Shown: one piece after another, positions 10,570 to 19,794 of the stretch
How the letters are laid out: each line of letters starts with the position of its first letter
How positions within the stretch are numbered: position 1 is the stretch's first letter
DNA from: Bathynomus jamesi
Lineage: Eukaryota; Arthropoda; Malacostraca; Isopoda; Cirolanidae
Reading direction: 5' to 3'
DNA length: 64,000 nt
Assembly: GCA_023014485.1 (NCBI GenBank)
Contig: JAJOZX010009043.1
Coordinates: forward strand, 101,519 to 165,518
Notes under the pieces: model-generated
Told to the model about the DNA's origin: nothing
What the model saw: the letters and a program-made list of their open reading frames with translations, nothing else
Database searches by the model: none
Position numbers and translations under genes: made by a program

Positions 10570-11682
10570 GAGAGAGAGAGTTACAAGGAGTTACAAAGAA
10601 AAGAAGTACCTCAAAAGGCCTCGTGAAGTTGTGACCCATACCGAAGAGGTACTAGTGGCAACGGGTACCACAAATAGTGTGCAAGATTTGGTCTAACCTT
10701 TTCTTGAAATGATCCACAGAGGGACTGTTCACAACTTCTGAAGATAACCTGTTCCATATGTCACAGATCTTATACGTAAAGTAATTCCCACACACTAGTC
10801 CTAAACTGTTTCAAATCCAACTTCCAACCATTGTTGCGAGTTGGCTTATCATTTAAACTAAACATGCTTCTAAAATCGACATCGTTGAACCCGCATAAGA
10901 GCTTGAAAACCTTGATGAGTTGACCGTGCAGCCTCCGAGTTTCCAGCAAAAACAAGTTCAGGGCGCGTAAGCATCGATTGTAGCTCACATGCCTAATTTG
11001 TGGCCCTCGCCTGCACTCGCTCCAGCCTCTCAATATCTTTCCTGAGGGTGGGCGACTAGAACTGCACAGCATACTCCAGTTGCGGCCGAACCAGGGAATT
11101 ATACAGAGAGAGCACAATCTCCTTGTTCCGAAACTGAAATTGCCTCCTGATATAACCCAACAGCTTCTGGGCTTTCTTTTCCACCTCTACGCACTCTTTT
11201 GTAAACATAAGGTCGCTGCTAATTAGCACACCCAAGTCCTTTTCTAAATCAGTCACCTCAATATTACTCCCCAACATCGAGTAGTCCGACTTGGGATTGG
11301 CGTAGCCAATGTGCATCACTTGGCAAATGCCATTTAACTTGTGTAAATGCAATTTTTTTTACCACTCCCCTATCCTACCAACGTCCGCACGCAGTTCCTC
11401 AATCGCTTCGGGCGTCCCAACATTGGCCCCAAGCTTCGTGTCATCAACAAATTTGGCAATCCGACTGACGATGCCACCATTGATATCATTTATGTAAATG
11501 ATAAACAACAGTGGCCCCAAAACGGAACCCTGAGGAACGCCACTAGTGACCGAGGCCCAACCCGAACTAACCCCTTTAATTACAACCCTCTCCCGCCTAT
11601 TTTCAGCCAGTTTTCAATCCACCTACCTACCTCCCCAGTGCGCAGACTTTCGCCATTAGCCGGAGGTGAGGTACCTTATCAG
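10570..11682 (-). mobile_element. CR1-like LINE copy b (minus strand, 3' part only)
   Basis: The 3' third of the same CR1 family: RT motif-C region, then C-terminal HIGYANPKSDYSMLGS and LEYAVQF blocks (11056-11352), then SMFSLNDKPTRNNGW (10770-11117), and a TTGTAACTC tail at 10570. It is 5'-truncated at about 11682, where it meets an (AG)n run. Frameshifts separate the blocks and part of the FADD region is degraded. It abuts copy a head to tail. Confidence 0.8.
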
Positions 11683-12137
11683 AGAGAGAGAGAGAGACTG
11701 AGACTGAGACTGTATATAGAACCCGTATCAAGAACGACTGGAGCCCCCATGCATTAGATATAATACCTGTCAGAAATGAAGCTGTAGGAATATTAAAAAA
11801 CTTAAAGAACTATCTGGAGGATATTAAAGCATCAATAGCAAATGTTGAGGTAGTAATTGAGGCATTAAGGGGAACAGTAATCATCTTGAAAAGAGTGCTT
11901 AGGATTAACTTGTATCAATGAGCATTGCATGGACAAAGATAAGTGCATGGACAAAGATAAGTCACTGGAATGCCTAAAAAGAGGAATTGAAGTTTCATAG
12001 AGGATGATAATAGGGGTCTCCAACACTGACAAGTGTTGTTTCTTCTACCAACAAACAAATTGGCAGCTACTTAATATGAGGGTGCCAAACCCTTGTGACA
12101 GGTGACCACTATACAGAGAGAAACAACAGAATATGTA
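11683..12137 (+). mobile_element. RLE-LINE C-terminal fragment (copy 3) with (AG)n at its start
   Basis: After an (AG)n/(GACT)n run (11682-11712), an open frame from about 11755 to 11921 reads DIIPVRNEAVGILKNLKNYLED and, further on, TVIILKRVLRINLYQ then stop. This is the tail typical of RLE-LINE proteins. Coding-like sequence continues to the mariner insertion at 12138 and resumes at 14044. A shorter inverted relative is at 20345-20640. Confidence 0.6.
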
Positions 12138-12321
12138 TCAGGTCATCCCATAAGTAATGTCGTTTTTTACGATACATTAAATTTAAACTAGTCCTACTCG
12201 GTTTAAGCATAAATTTTCCGAAGGTTATATCTAAGAGGAGATCTATCGTGTTTCGCTACATACTTTACAGACCTTGACCAGTGAAGACATGTGTTTTGCT
12301 TTATGTGAACCCCTCATAAAT

Positions 12322-13930
12322 ATGGCAGTATCAGAAGAGCATATCAGGCATATAATGCTTTACGAGTTCAAAAAAGGGAATAGTGCTACTGAAGCAACGC
12401 AAAATATTCAGGACGTTTATGGCAACGATATTCTGCATGTGAGGAAATGTCAAAGATGGTTTCAAAAGTTTAGGAATGGTGACTGCTGTTTGACAGATGC
12501 AGCACGCTCTGGATGCCGTGCTGAGTTTGATGATGACCTGCTGTTAGCCGCACTTGAAGAAGACTGTTCAACAACTGTCAAAAAATTGGCACAGAAACTC
12601 AATTCATCCCCGTCTACCATCCATCGACATTTGCAACAACTCGGGAAAGTGCCTAAGTTAGGAAAATGGGTGCCACGTGAATTGTTGGTCGACAATCTGA
12701 GGGTGCGAGTAAACATTTTTTTTTTATTTTTTTTTTATTTTTTTATTTTTTTTTTTTAATTTGGCCCTTAAGCTTTAGGCTTTACTGGGCTCTTATTAAA
12801 AATAAGCAGCTAGCCGTTATAAGTTAATAATAATAAAGTAAATAAGTATTATTAATAGTTAAAGCCTGTATTTCAATATTAAACAATATTAATGGACAAT
12901 ATTAAACATTATTAGTGGACACTAATCCAAGATTTTTGTTAGTATCCCATTATTAATCGGGATTTTAACTTGGTTTTAAACAAATTTACATTCGCAATAT
13001 TTTTTATATCGGCATGCAAGTCATTCCATAGTTTCAATCCAATGAAAATAGGTAGTTTTTGAGATGAAGACAATCTAAATTGAGGTATAACAATCTTTGA
13101 TCTATTTCTGGTCTGATACGGGTGGATTTCTTGATGAGTTACAAAATATCTATTTACCCATTGCAAATTAATGATTTTGCTCTTACATTTGTAAATAAAA
13201 ATAAAATGTGCCAGTTTGGTTATATCACTGAGCTTTAGTAGGTTTAGCTCTTTAAATAATGCACTAGAGTGATCAAGGAAATCAGCATCAGATAATAACC
13301 TTATTGCTCGTTTTTGGATGACAAAGATACCATTTAATGCGTTGTTAGCGGAGTTTCCCCAAACAAGGGTTTCCCCAAACATTAACACAGCTCTTCATTC
13401 CCTTGAACTCCAAGGTCCGTTTTTGCACCGTTTAGTGACTGGTGATGAAAAGTGGATACTGTACCAGAATGTTAAACGCCGTCGACAGTGGGTTTGTGCC
13501 GGAGAACCAGCGACACCACAGCCAAAACCAGATCTTCACCCTCGGAAGGTGTTGCTTACCACACAACCAAACAATCAGCGCCCAAGTCTACTGTCAACAA
13601 CTGGATCGATTGAACACTGCACTAAAAGAAAAGAGACCTTCTTTGGTTAATCGGAAAGGAATCGTGTTCCACCACAACAACGCACATCCTCATACTGCTC
13701 GGATCACTTCTGCAAAAATTGAGGAGCTTGGGTGGGAAAAACTTCCACATCCTCCATATTCTCTAGACCTTGCGCCTTCAGATTATCATCTCTTCAGAAG
13801 TCTGCAAAACTATCTTGACGAGAAACAGTATACTTTAGATGACCTGCACACCAGTCTTTGTACATTTTTTGCCTCAAAACCGCCTGAATTTTATAAACAT
13901 GGCATTGAAAAGCTTGTAGGACGTTGGTAG
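12322..13930 (+). pseudogene. Mariner transposase, interrupted and frameshifted
   Basis: The N-terminal part (from Met 12322) shows the mariner HTH pair: HIMLYEFKKGNSATEATQNI, then CQRWFQKFRNGD and ARSGC. It runs to 12717, where a LINE fragment is inserted, and resumes at 13384 with LHSLELQGPFLHRLVTGDEKWI (first catalytic Asp). A frame change and internal deletion near 13560 remove part of the core. The second catalytic Asp is replaced, since the block reads FHHNNAHPHTA instead of the usual HxDNARPH. The third block, LAPSDYHLF, is present and the ORF ends at 13930. The lost Asp, the deletion and the insertion each disable it. Confidence 0.85.
12711..13383 (-). mobile_element. 5'-truncated L2-like LINE fragment inside mariner 1
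   Basis: The insert (12718-13376) is flanked by a 7-bp duplication AAACATT (12711-12717 and 13377-13383). On the minus strand it encodes the RT C-terminal region (VWGNSANNALNGIFVIQKRA ... HQEIHPYQTRNRS) and ends in a long A-rich tail, seen as the T-rich run at 12718-12760. It belongs to the same family as the longer copy at 43.9-45.6 kb. Truncation at the 5' end, an A-rich tail and a target duplication are the standard signature of target-primed reverse transcription. Confidence 0.85.
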
Positions 13931-14043
13931 AGTGTCATTGATTCCGATGGAAAATATATACTAGATTAAAAAGTTTCAGTTGAGTTTTTTTTTGTCCTTC
14001 AAATTCCGATCTAAAAAACGACATTACTTATGGGATGACCTGA

Positions 14044-14530
14044 TAGTTTACTACACTGGAAGATTTGCAAAAATAGTGGCATAGCAGCTAATGAACAATC
14101 CTGAAAGCATGAGCCCCAACCAACTACAGGAAATGACAGTCAACATATTTCATGACAGTGTGATCGCAGAAGAAGAACTGATTGAAAATGGGGCAGTGAA
14201 GTATGACGTTATCAAAGTATAAAAGGGAAAGAAAAGCAAATATTTTTGTAAGTATGCCAAGTGACTGGCAAAAACAGAGCAGAGAGCGAAAAGGAACATA
14301 ATAAATGTAACACCAGCAACAGGTGTAGTAAAATAGAATTCATCACAGTATTTGGACCAGATACTGGGTAGACCATCCACACTGGAAGTACAGATATAAT
14401 CCGGGAAACTTTAATCACCTTGAAATGTGCCTGGGAGTAAATTTGAGTCTAATAGCACTTGTCCAACTCTTGGCAAAAGTTTGTGTAATTAAACTCTATC
14501 ATAAAAGAACATAAAGCAACTGAGAAAAAC
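14044..14530 (+). mobile_element. RLE-LINE fragment (copy 3 continued)
   Basis: Interrupted frames carry LHWKICKNSGIAANEQ (14055-14100), PNQLQEMTVNIFHDSVI (about 14110-14160) and RNIINVTPATGVVK (near 14300), then YLDQILGRPSTLEVQI. These align in order with the Cys/His-linker, endonuclease and tail regions of RLE-LINE proteins. Stops are numerous and the PD-(D/E)xK core is not readable. It continues the segment cut by mariner 1. Confidence 0.55.
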
Positions 14531-14539
14531 AGTGTGTAT

Positions 14540-14617
14540 GAGAAAAAGCATTTAAATATGGGTTATATTCCACACTGCAGCACAGTAAATGAGCTTCAAA
14601 TGCATTTGAAAGTTTCA
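14540..14617 (+). pseudogene. C2H2 finger relic (third site)
   Basis: The nucleotides run parallel to a finger of the exon at 222-1175. GAGAAAAAGCATTTAAATATG corresponds to EKPFKC, then comes an ACTGCAGCACAG block matching the TAA core, and CTTCAAATGCATTTGAAAGTT matching LQ-HLKV. Cysteines are lost and the frame is damaged. It lies between an RLE-LINE tail and another RLE-LINE RT region, the same arrangement as at 5844-5915. Confidence 0.55.
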
Positions 14618-14639
14618 TCCATAATGAAACTAGGTCACC

Positions 14640-15235
14640 ACAGGCAGAAAGGAATAGTAGAGAGAAAGAATAGAAACTAAGGCAAATAACACAAAGTATA
14701 TTGAGGAAAAAGGTTTAGTTGTCATCAAAATTTAAAAGATCATAGACACATTTCAGAATAAATGAGGAGAAAAGGAAAGAGAAGACATTTGCAGAGGACC
14801 TATCAAAACTGTACAGGGAGTTTAGAAAGGATAAACTGAAGTTACAACACCCCTTCAAAAAGAATTAGTGAAGCATTTCTGGGAGAGTATTCATGAGAGT
14901 AAGGTCTGAAACAATAAAGATTTAAATTGAGAATAGTGAGGGGAGGAAGTGAGGATATCAAACAAATGGAAATGGAAGAAATGACGACACCAGAGATTAA
15001 TAAAAAATAAAGAAAGTATAGTACTAGGCCAGAAAAACAAAAATTCTGACTTAAGAAATTAACATCACTGAAAGAACAACTAACAGAATGCTTAATTAAA
15101 TAAGGGAACAAGAAATATTAGGGTGGAATGGATCCTGAATGGATGACCAAAGGGAAGAAATTATCACCAAAATCTGAGGAGTTACACATTGTGGTTGTAG
15201 GAAATATTTTGGCCAGGATTAGGCCCTACATTTCA
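14640..15235 (+). mobile_element. RLE-LINE fragment (copy 4, RT entry region)
   Basis: Broken frames contain PLQKELVKHFWESIHESKV near 14850-14900, a long Glu/Met/Lys stretch near 14960-15000, and a PEWMTKGRNY-like block near 15125-15160. This order fits the region just before and at the start of the RT in RLE-LINEs. No complete motif is kept. Confidence 0.45.
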
Positions 15236-15872
15236 TAATTCCATATAAATAATTATAAGCATTGCCTTGACTTACTGTTGTATAGTTGTTCTTCGAGTAT
15301 TGGCTAGGCCCCAGTGCCAGCCTTAGGCTGATGCAGCTGCTTTGGGCCCCACACTAAATTTATGACTAAAGAAATAGTAATTTGTTGATTATCAAGAGAA
15401 TATAATATAATGCTTGTAAGTTCATTCAGTTGTTTACTGCTGGCATTACTGTAATTACATTACTTGTACTGAAAATGTTTCTATAATTACATGATAGTGA
15501 TAGTGTCCTTGTATCTGTGTATAACTTTGTATTTTTTGGATTAAATTTATATTTGTTGATAATGGCCTATTTTGAGTTTTAGTATGAGGGTTCCTGCAAA
15601 CTCTAAGGCAGGCTCCGCTTGTCCTAGGTGAATCTTTTTGTTTAGGGTGTAGCCCATTTACCAAATGCTCACTTTCAGAATGTTCTGCCCACTGAACACT
15701 TTTTTTTAGTGTATGTTGGGTGGAAGATTCTGTAAAGAAATATTTTTGTAAACATTGGTTGATTACCCAATATATAAACATTGTTTAGCAAAAATTTAGT
15801 GCCTTTAATTTTTTTCATCTGATTCCCTGCAAGACCTTTGGTAAGGTATTACCTTTCTCACAATGACATCCT
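15236..15872. other. Unassigned AT-rich stretch
   Basis: A 108-codon minus-strand frame (15455-15781) is present. It shows no recognisable motif, compositional signal or relative elsewhere in the window. A GC-rich patch near 15310-15350 (GCCCCAGTGCCAGCCTTAGG) could be an old DNA-transposon end. I see no supported gene. Confidence 0.4.
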
Positions 15873-15972
15873 GGGCTGCATCATATCCAATGTTGCAACA
15901 CTGCTTCCTGTTGATCAGCAAAGTTAAGCGACATTGATTTAGTAGTTGGATGGGAGACCATCTGCTGCATCT
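15873..15972 (+). repeat. 5S rRNA-like sequence (5S pseudogene or 5S-derived SINE head)
   Basis: About 100 nt follow the 5S rRNA gene: GCATCATATCCAATGTTG resembles the 5' stem region, TGATCAGCAAAGTTAAGCGAC resembles the internal promoter A-box region (5S: GATC..GAAGTTAAGC), and TTGGATGGGAGACCATCTG matches the C-box (5S: TTGGATGGGAGACCGCCTGG). Mismatches elsewhere exclude a functional rRNA gene. About 250-300 nt of unrelated sequence follows, which would fit a SINE3-type element, but no tail or second copy is visible here. Confidence 0.65.
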
Positions 15973-16271
15973 AGATTATGTAGTGACTTGTGGTTTGGAT
16001 CCCATGTAAAGCCATAGGTTCCTCTCCATCACGTGACTGTAGATGTTTCAAAGGAAGTAAAACAACCCCATCATTACATTATGTAGTTGTCCAACAAATA
16101 CATGCCAATTGGATTGTCTTCCAATCATATACAAAATACTAACCAGGGAATTGACGGATCATGTGTATGAACATATCTGAAGAAAGTGAAATAATAAATA
16201 ATGTCTGGAGCAGTGACTATGTAGGACAGTGCCATACTGTAAATAGTGATGTATAAAATAAATAAGATATA
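15973..16271. other. Unassigned sequence, possible body of a 5S-headed SINE
   Basis: No ORF. It directly follows the 5S-like head and may be the SINE body. It runs to the TA that flanks mariner 2, and I see no other feature. Confidence 0.3.
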
Positions 16272-16435
16272 CGAGGGTACTTCAATAAGTATCTGCACTT
16301 TTTATTTTAGTGATAATATAGTATATATAATATATACTCATAATAACAAGCCAAACTGAGATATATAGGCTTATTTAGGCTAGCAACAGTATAGGCTTAT
16401 TTAGGCTACTCGTAGCTGTCACATATCGTACAAGT

Positions 16436-17400
16436 AGTGAGCATTGCTGCGCTGCTTTCAATTTGTACTCTGGAAGAACAGGCATGTGTGGTTCATTTTT
16501 TGTGGTCAGAAGGCGTGAAAGGAGCTGAAATTCACACGCATTTATGTGCTCAGTATGGGAATAATGGTTATCATGGCGAAGTGTGTACGAGTGGATTCAA
16601 ATGTTCAAGGAAGGTCAGACATGTGTGACAGATGCTCAGTGCTCAGGATGACCATCAACATCAACCAGTGGTGACAAACAGGAAGAAGCCAGAGCCATGA
16701 TTTTTGGTGACAGAAGATTAACAATAGAAGAAGTTGCATCTTCATTAGACATCAGTCAAGGGTCAGCCTATTTGATAGTTCATGACATTCTTGGCTTTCA
16801 CAAAGTTTGTGCAAGAGAGAAGAGCACAAGCATAATTGTATAGATGTCTGCTCTCGTCTTTTGGCGCGGTATCATAATGAAGGTGAAAACTTTTTGGAGT
16901 GCATTATCACTGGAGATGAAACCTGAATCCATCACTATGAACCAGAAAGCAAACAACAGAGCATGCAATGGAAGCATCCAACATCTCCCGTTGCAAGAAG
17001 TTCAAAGCACAGCTGTCAGCAGGTAAAGTTATGCTAACACTGTTTTGGGATACACGAGGTCCTATCCTTGACCATTATTTAGAGTGTGGAACTACAGTAA
17101 CAAGTGCATCATATTCTGACATGCTTCAGAATGAGTTAAAGCAAGCAATTCACACAAAATGGAGAGGGAGATTGTTGCAAGGTGTTATTCTGTTACATGA
17201 CAATGCGCGCCATCATACCACTGCACAGACTAGAAAATGCCTTCAACAACTTAAATTTGAAGTTCTCGACCATCCAGCCTACAGTCCAGACCTGGCACCT
17301 TCTGATTTTTAACTGTTTGGACCACTAAAAGATGCTTTGAGAGGTCAACGATTCCAAGGCAATGATGACCTGACATTCTTTTGTGATGGCATTTGGAAGC
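16436..17400 (+). pseudogene. Mariner 2 transposase, decayed (last exon part at 19619-19678)
   Basis: The N-terminal HTH region is recognisable (LEEQACVVHFLWSEGVKGAEIHTHL). The middle is broken by several stops and frameshifts (16630-16960). The C-terminal catalytic part is open at 16968-17312 and reads LFWDTRGPILDHYLE, then ILLHDNARHHTTAQTRKCL with the second catalytic Asp intact, then YSPDLAPSDF followed by a stop where Tyr/His-Leu-Phe is usual. The protein's end resumes beyond the nested element at 19619-19678 (RWTKCIEKQEDYVEKWCL, stop). Confidence 0.8.
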
Positions 17401-17408
17401 TTGTAGAT

Positions 17409-17793
17409 TAGGGTGGCCCACTTTTCAATTTTTTTTGAAAAGTATAGGTGATCGTGGTTTTTCCCATTATTTGGCACTATACTAGCACATTGGTACCATT
17501 TTTACAAAAATTGATCAATATTTAGGGGTCTCGCATCGATCTTGAAATTACTAGTTTTTTTTTAAATGCGTACTTTTTAACTTTTTACTGAATCAAGATA
17601 AATCATTAAGTAGGGATGTTTTCTGAATCCTCTTAATGAGAGAAGTCGTTTGGTGTGCCTGCCAATGTCATACGACTAACGGTTTAAAGGTTGTGCCTGT
17701 ATACAGGTAATACCAATGTGCTAGTATAGTGCCAAATAATGGGAAAAACCACGATCACCTATACTTTTCAAAAAAATGAGTCACCATACCCTG
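17409..17793 (+). repeat. Left palindromic end block of long-TIR element
   Basis: It starts TAGGGTGGCCCAC and contains GAAAAGTATAGGTGATCG (from 17437), whose reverse complement recurs at 17752-17769. The block therefore folds on itself with a stem of about 60 bp and an inner region of about 210 bp. The entire block recurs in inverse orientation at 19247-19610. Confidence 0.8.
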
Positions 17794-17873
17794 GCGGAAT
17801 GTATAATGTATATAGGTAATTAGAAAATGCACTATGCCTGTGCCAGGTACCTAACCTATTTCTTTTTTTGCAG

Positions 17874-19136
17874 ATCATAACATTTTGAAATTCTGTTTTC
17901 CTCAGACTGATCCTTTGTTTCAGCAGTTGAAGAGAAGGTTAGTTCATTTTTTGTGCAAGCTAAAGTTAGGACACATGATATTCCACTAGTTTATAAAACA
18001 GCAAGCCAAACCGGAACTTCAGAGTTTTCTCACACAATTTTCTTGTTTATTATTTTTGAAGATGGGACGAGCTCGATCTCTCGACCTACTGCAAGCTGCA
18101 GGTCGAGAATCTGGCGGAGAGTACGTGGCTAATAGAACTCCGGGACGCAGCGGTCAGCTTCTTGAGCACAGCTTCTGGTTTCGTCAGAGACGATTACCGG
18201 GAAGTGGCAGAGATCATGCTCCTGGTACTCGGGAGACAACCACGCTGTGGCATTCACCTCATGCGCCCAGGAGCCTACCACCACGCAAGATGGATGGCTA
18301 AAGTTAGTATTTTCAAACAAAAATAATCTAGAGATAAGTTTAAATGTTATTCAAAGATAAACATTTCATTATAACGCAAACAAAGTAATTGGTAACAATA
18401 AACCTGTCTTACTTACAATGGTGCCTATTCTGTTTCAGGTCATCTACTACACAAAACTGCTGATGTTCAGTAGGCAGCTGGAGCTCGACGCCGAGCTGGT
18501 CGACAAACTGCACAGGATCGTGGTGTTCATCGCTCTTCTGTACGTACCAGCTGGTTGGCGGCCCCTGTAGCAGCTGATGCGCCGTTGAATGACCTGGTAC
18601 TATACCAGCGTTTTCTGAGGTATAGGGCAGTGGACCGCGAGGTGGCAGAAGCGTCACTGGCAGTGATGAAGCGGCACTTCTGGTATCTGAGGCCTCAGAC
18701 CGTCATCTTCGCTCTATGCAGCAACAAGGTGGATGGCACTGTGAAGCAACAGATGGCAGAGAAGCTGTCCCACCTCCCTGTACCCAAAGACTTCACATAC
18801 GAGAACGTCTCAGTCGACGAGATGACGCTACTCCCCGACCTGATCGACGAGTCCTCCTGGTTCTTATTTGCAGGTCTGAAGATGTATAGGTCTTCGTGGC
18901 TCACCCTGCCAACTGATAAGTGGGACGAGAACGAGGACTTTTGTCGTCTGAAGGATGTGATCTCTAATCTCCAGGTCACCAATGACGTCGCTGAAAGAGG
19001 GGTCCAACTGATACAAGACTATGCGAACACGGTCACAAAGGACGAGGCACAGCTGCAGGATCTTCTGCAAGTGGTGGAAAAGAACCGGAAAGAGCTCGGC
19101 GACTTCAAGAAGTCATCACTCGCCACGATGACATAG
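17874..19136 (+). pseudogene. Three-exon passenger gene of unknown function
   Basis: Three exons with GT-AG borders keep one reading frame. Exon A is 17874-17937 (acceptor TTTTTTTGCAG, donor GTTAGT). Exon B is 18062-18302 (acceptor TTTTTGAAG, donor GTTAGT) and includes FLSTASGFVRDDYREVAEI and IHLMRPGAYHHARWMAK. Exon C is 18439-19136 (acceptor CTGTTTCAG), starting VIYYTKLLMFSRQLELD and ending after NDVAERGVQLIQDY and LLQVVEKNRKELGDF. A 1-nt frameshift near 18550 breaks exon C, and no start codon or 5' exon is present, so this copy is partial. About 330 codons remain. The exons are GC-richer than the surroundings. I know no function and see no DDE, zinc-finger or other catalytic motif. I have a vague impression of similar uncharacterised arthropod proteins, which a search would settle. 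Confidence 0.65.
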
Positions 19137-19246
19137 CACAGAGGGACAACGTTGCAGCCAGTGACGTGTGATAGTGGTCAATACAATGCAAAAGTGATTG
19201 TTTAAGTTATTGTTTCTTTCTTCCTTATTTGTCTGCTATTTGCTGA

Positions 19247-19610
19247 TTTTTTTGAAAAGTATAGGTGATCGTGGTTTTTCCCATTATTTGGCACTATACT
19301 AGCACATTGGTATTACCTGTATACAGGCACAACTTTTAAACCGTTAGTCGTATGACATTGGAAGGCACACCAAACGACTTCTCTCACCAAGAGAATTCAG
19401 AAAACATCCCTACTTAATGATTTATTTGATTAAGTAAAAAGTTAAAAAGTACGCATTTAAAAAAAAAACTCGTAATTTCAAGGTCGATGCGAGACCCCTA
19501 AATATTGATCAATTTTTGTAAAAATGGTACCAATGTGCTAGTATAGTGCCAAATAATGGGAAAAACTACAATAACCTATACTTAAAAAAAATTTAAAAGG
19601 GGCCACTCTA
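19247..19610 (-). repeat. Right palindromic end block of long-TIR element
   Basis: An inverted copy of the left block, sharing the inner sequence around CGACTTCTCTCACC and the GTACGCATTTAAAAA stretch. It ends GGGGCCACTCTA, next to the TTGTAGAT duplication. The two blocks differ by scattered substitutions and small indels, so they have diverged since duplication. Confidence 0.8.
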
Positions 19611-19717
19611 TTGTAGATCGCTGGACTAAGTGTATTGAGAAACAGGAAGACTATGTTGAGAAGTGGTGTTTATAACGTATCAGATGTGAAAATAAAAAGT
19701 GTGAATACTTATTGAAT

Positions 19718-19723
<6 letters not shown>

Positions 19724-19779
<56 letters not shown>
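19724..19779. repeat. (TA)n microsatellite
   Basis: About 28 TA units directly abut the right end of mariner 2. Expansion from the TA target duplication is plausible. Confidence 0.9.
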
Positions 19780-19780
<1 letters not shown>

Positions 19781-19794
19781 AGTCAATTAACCAT

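Larger units (their letters stand above)
12138..14043 (+). mobile_element. Mariner-family DNA transposon 1
   Basis: The element has perfect 32-bp terminal inverted repeats (12138-12169 and 14012-14043, starting TCAGGTCATCCCATAAG) and is flanked by the TA duplication expected for Tc1/mariner (12136-12137 and 14044-14045). It is inserted in RLE-LINE sequence. Its transposase gene is interrupted by a nested LINE fragment. Complete ends but a broken gene mean it could at most be moved by a transposase made elsewhere. Confidence 0.9.
17401..19618 (+). mobile_element. Long-inverted-repeat element with 8-bp TSD and a multi-exon passenger gene
   Basis: The element (17409-19610, 2202 bp) is flanked by a perfect 8-bp duplication TTGTAGAT (17401-17408 and 19611-19618), and removing it restores continuity of mariner 2. 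The termini read TAGGGTGGCC and TAGAGTGGCC. About 360-bp blocks at each end (17409-17793 and 19247-19610) are inverted copies of one another, and each block is itself a palindrome (arms near 17437-17496 and 17710-17769; 19254-19317 and 19525-19582). The roughly 1450-bp interior holds three spliceable exons. An 8-bp TSD with TAGGG-like ends fits hAT or MULE-like transposition, but no such transposase is inside. The long TIR plus intron-bearing exons resemble Pack-TIR (gene-capturing) elements. Confidence 0.8.
16272..19722 (+). mobile_element. Mariner-family DNA transposon 2, host of a nested element
   Basis: The left end CGAGGGTACTTCAATAAG (16272) and the reverse complement of the right end (GGGTAATTCAATAAGTA at 19722) match over about 40 bp with a few mismatches, and both include CACTTTTTATTTT. 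The left side is flanked by TA. The right-most bases merge into a long (TA)n run, so the exact end is lost. It is split by a 2202-bp insertion at 17409-19610. Confidence 0.8.

Noticed and set aside
15455..15781. A 108-codon minus-strand frame as a possible host gene
   Set aside because: No motif, no splice or codon signal and no second copy; length alone is weak evidence in AT-rich DNA.
15873..15972. Functional 5S rRNA gene
   Set aside because: Only the promoter-box regions match well; the 5' and 3' stems are not complementary as a real 5S rRNA requires.
18056..18301. An 81-codon frame starting MKMGRARSLDL as an independent small protein
   Set aside because: It overlaps exon B in another frame. 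The exon B frame is supported by GT-AG borders and continuity with exons A and C.
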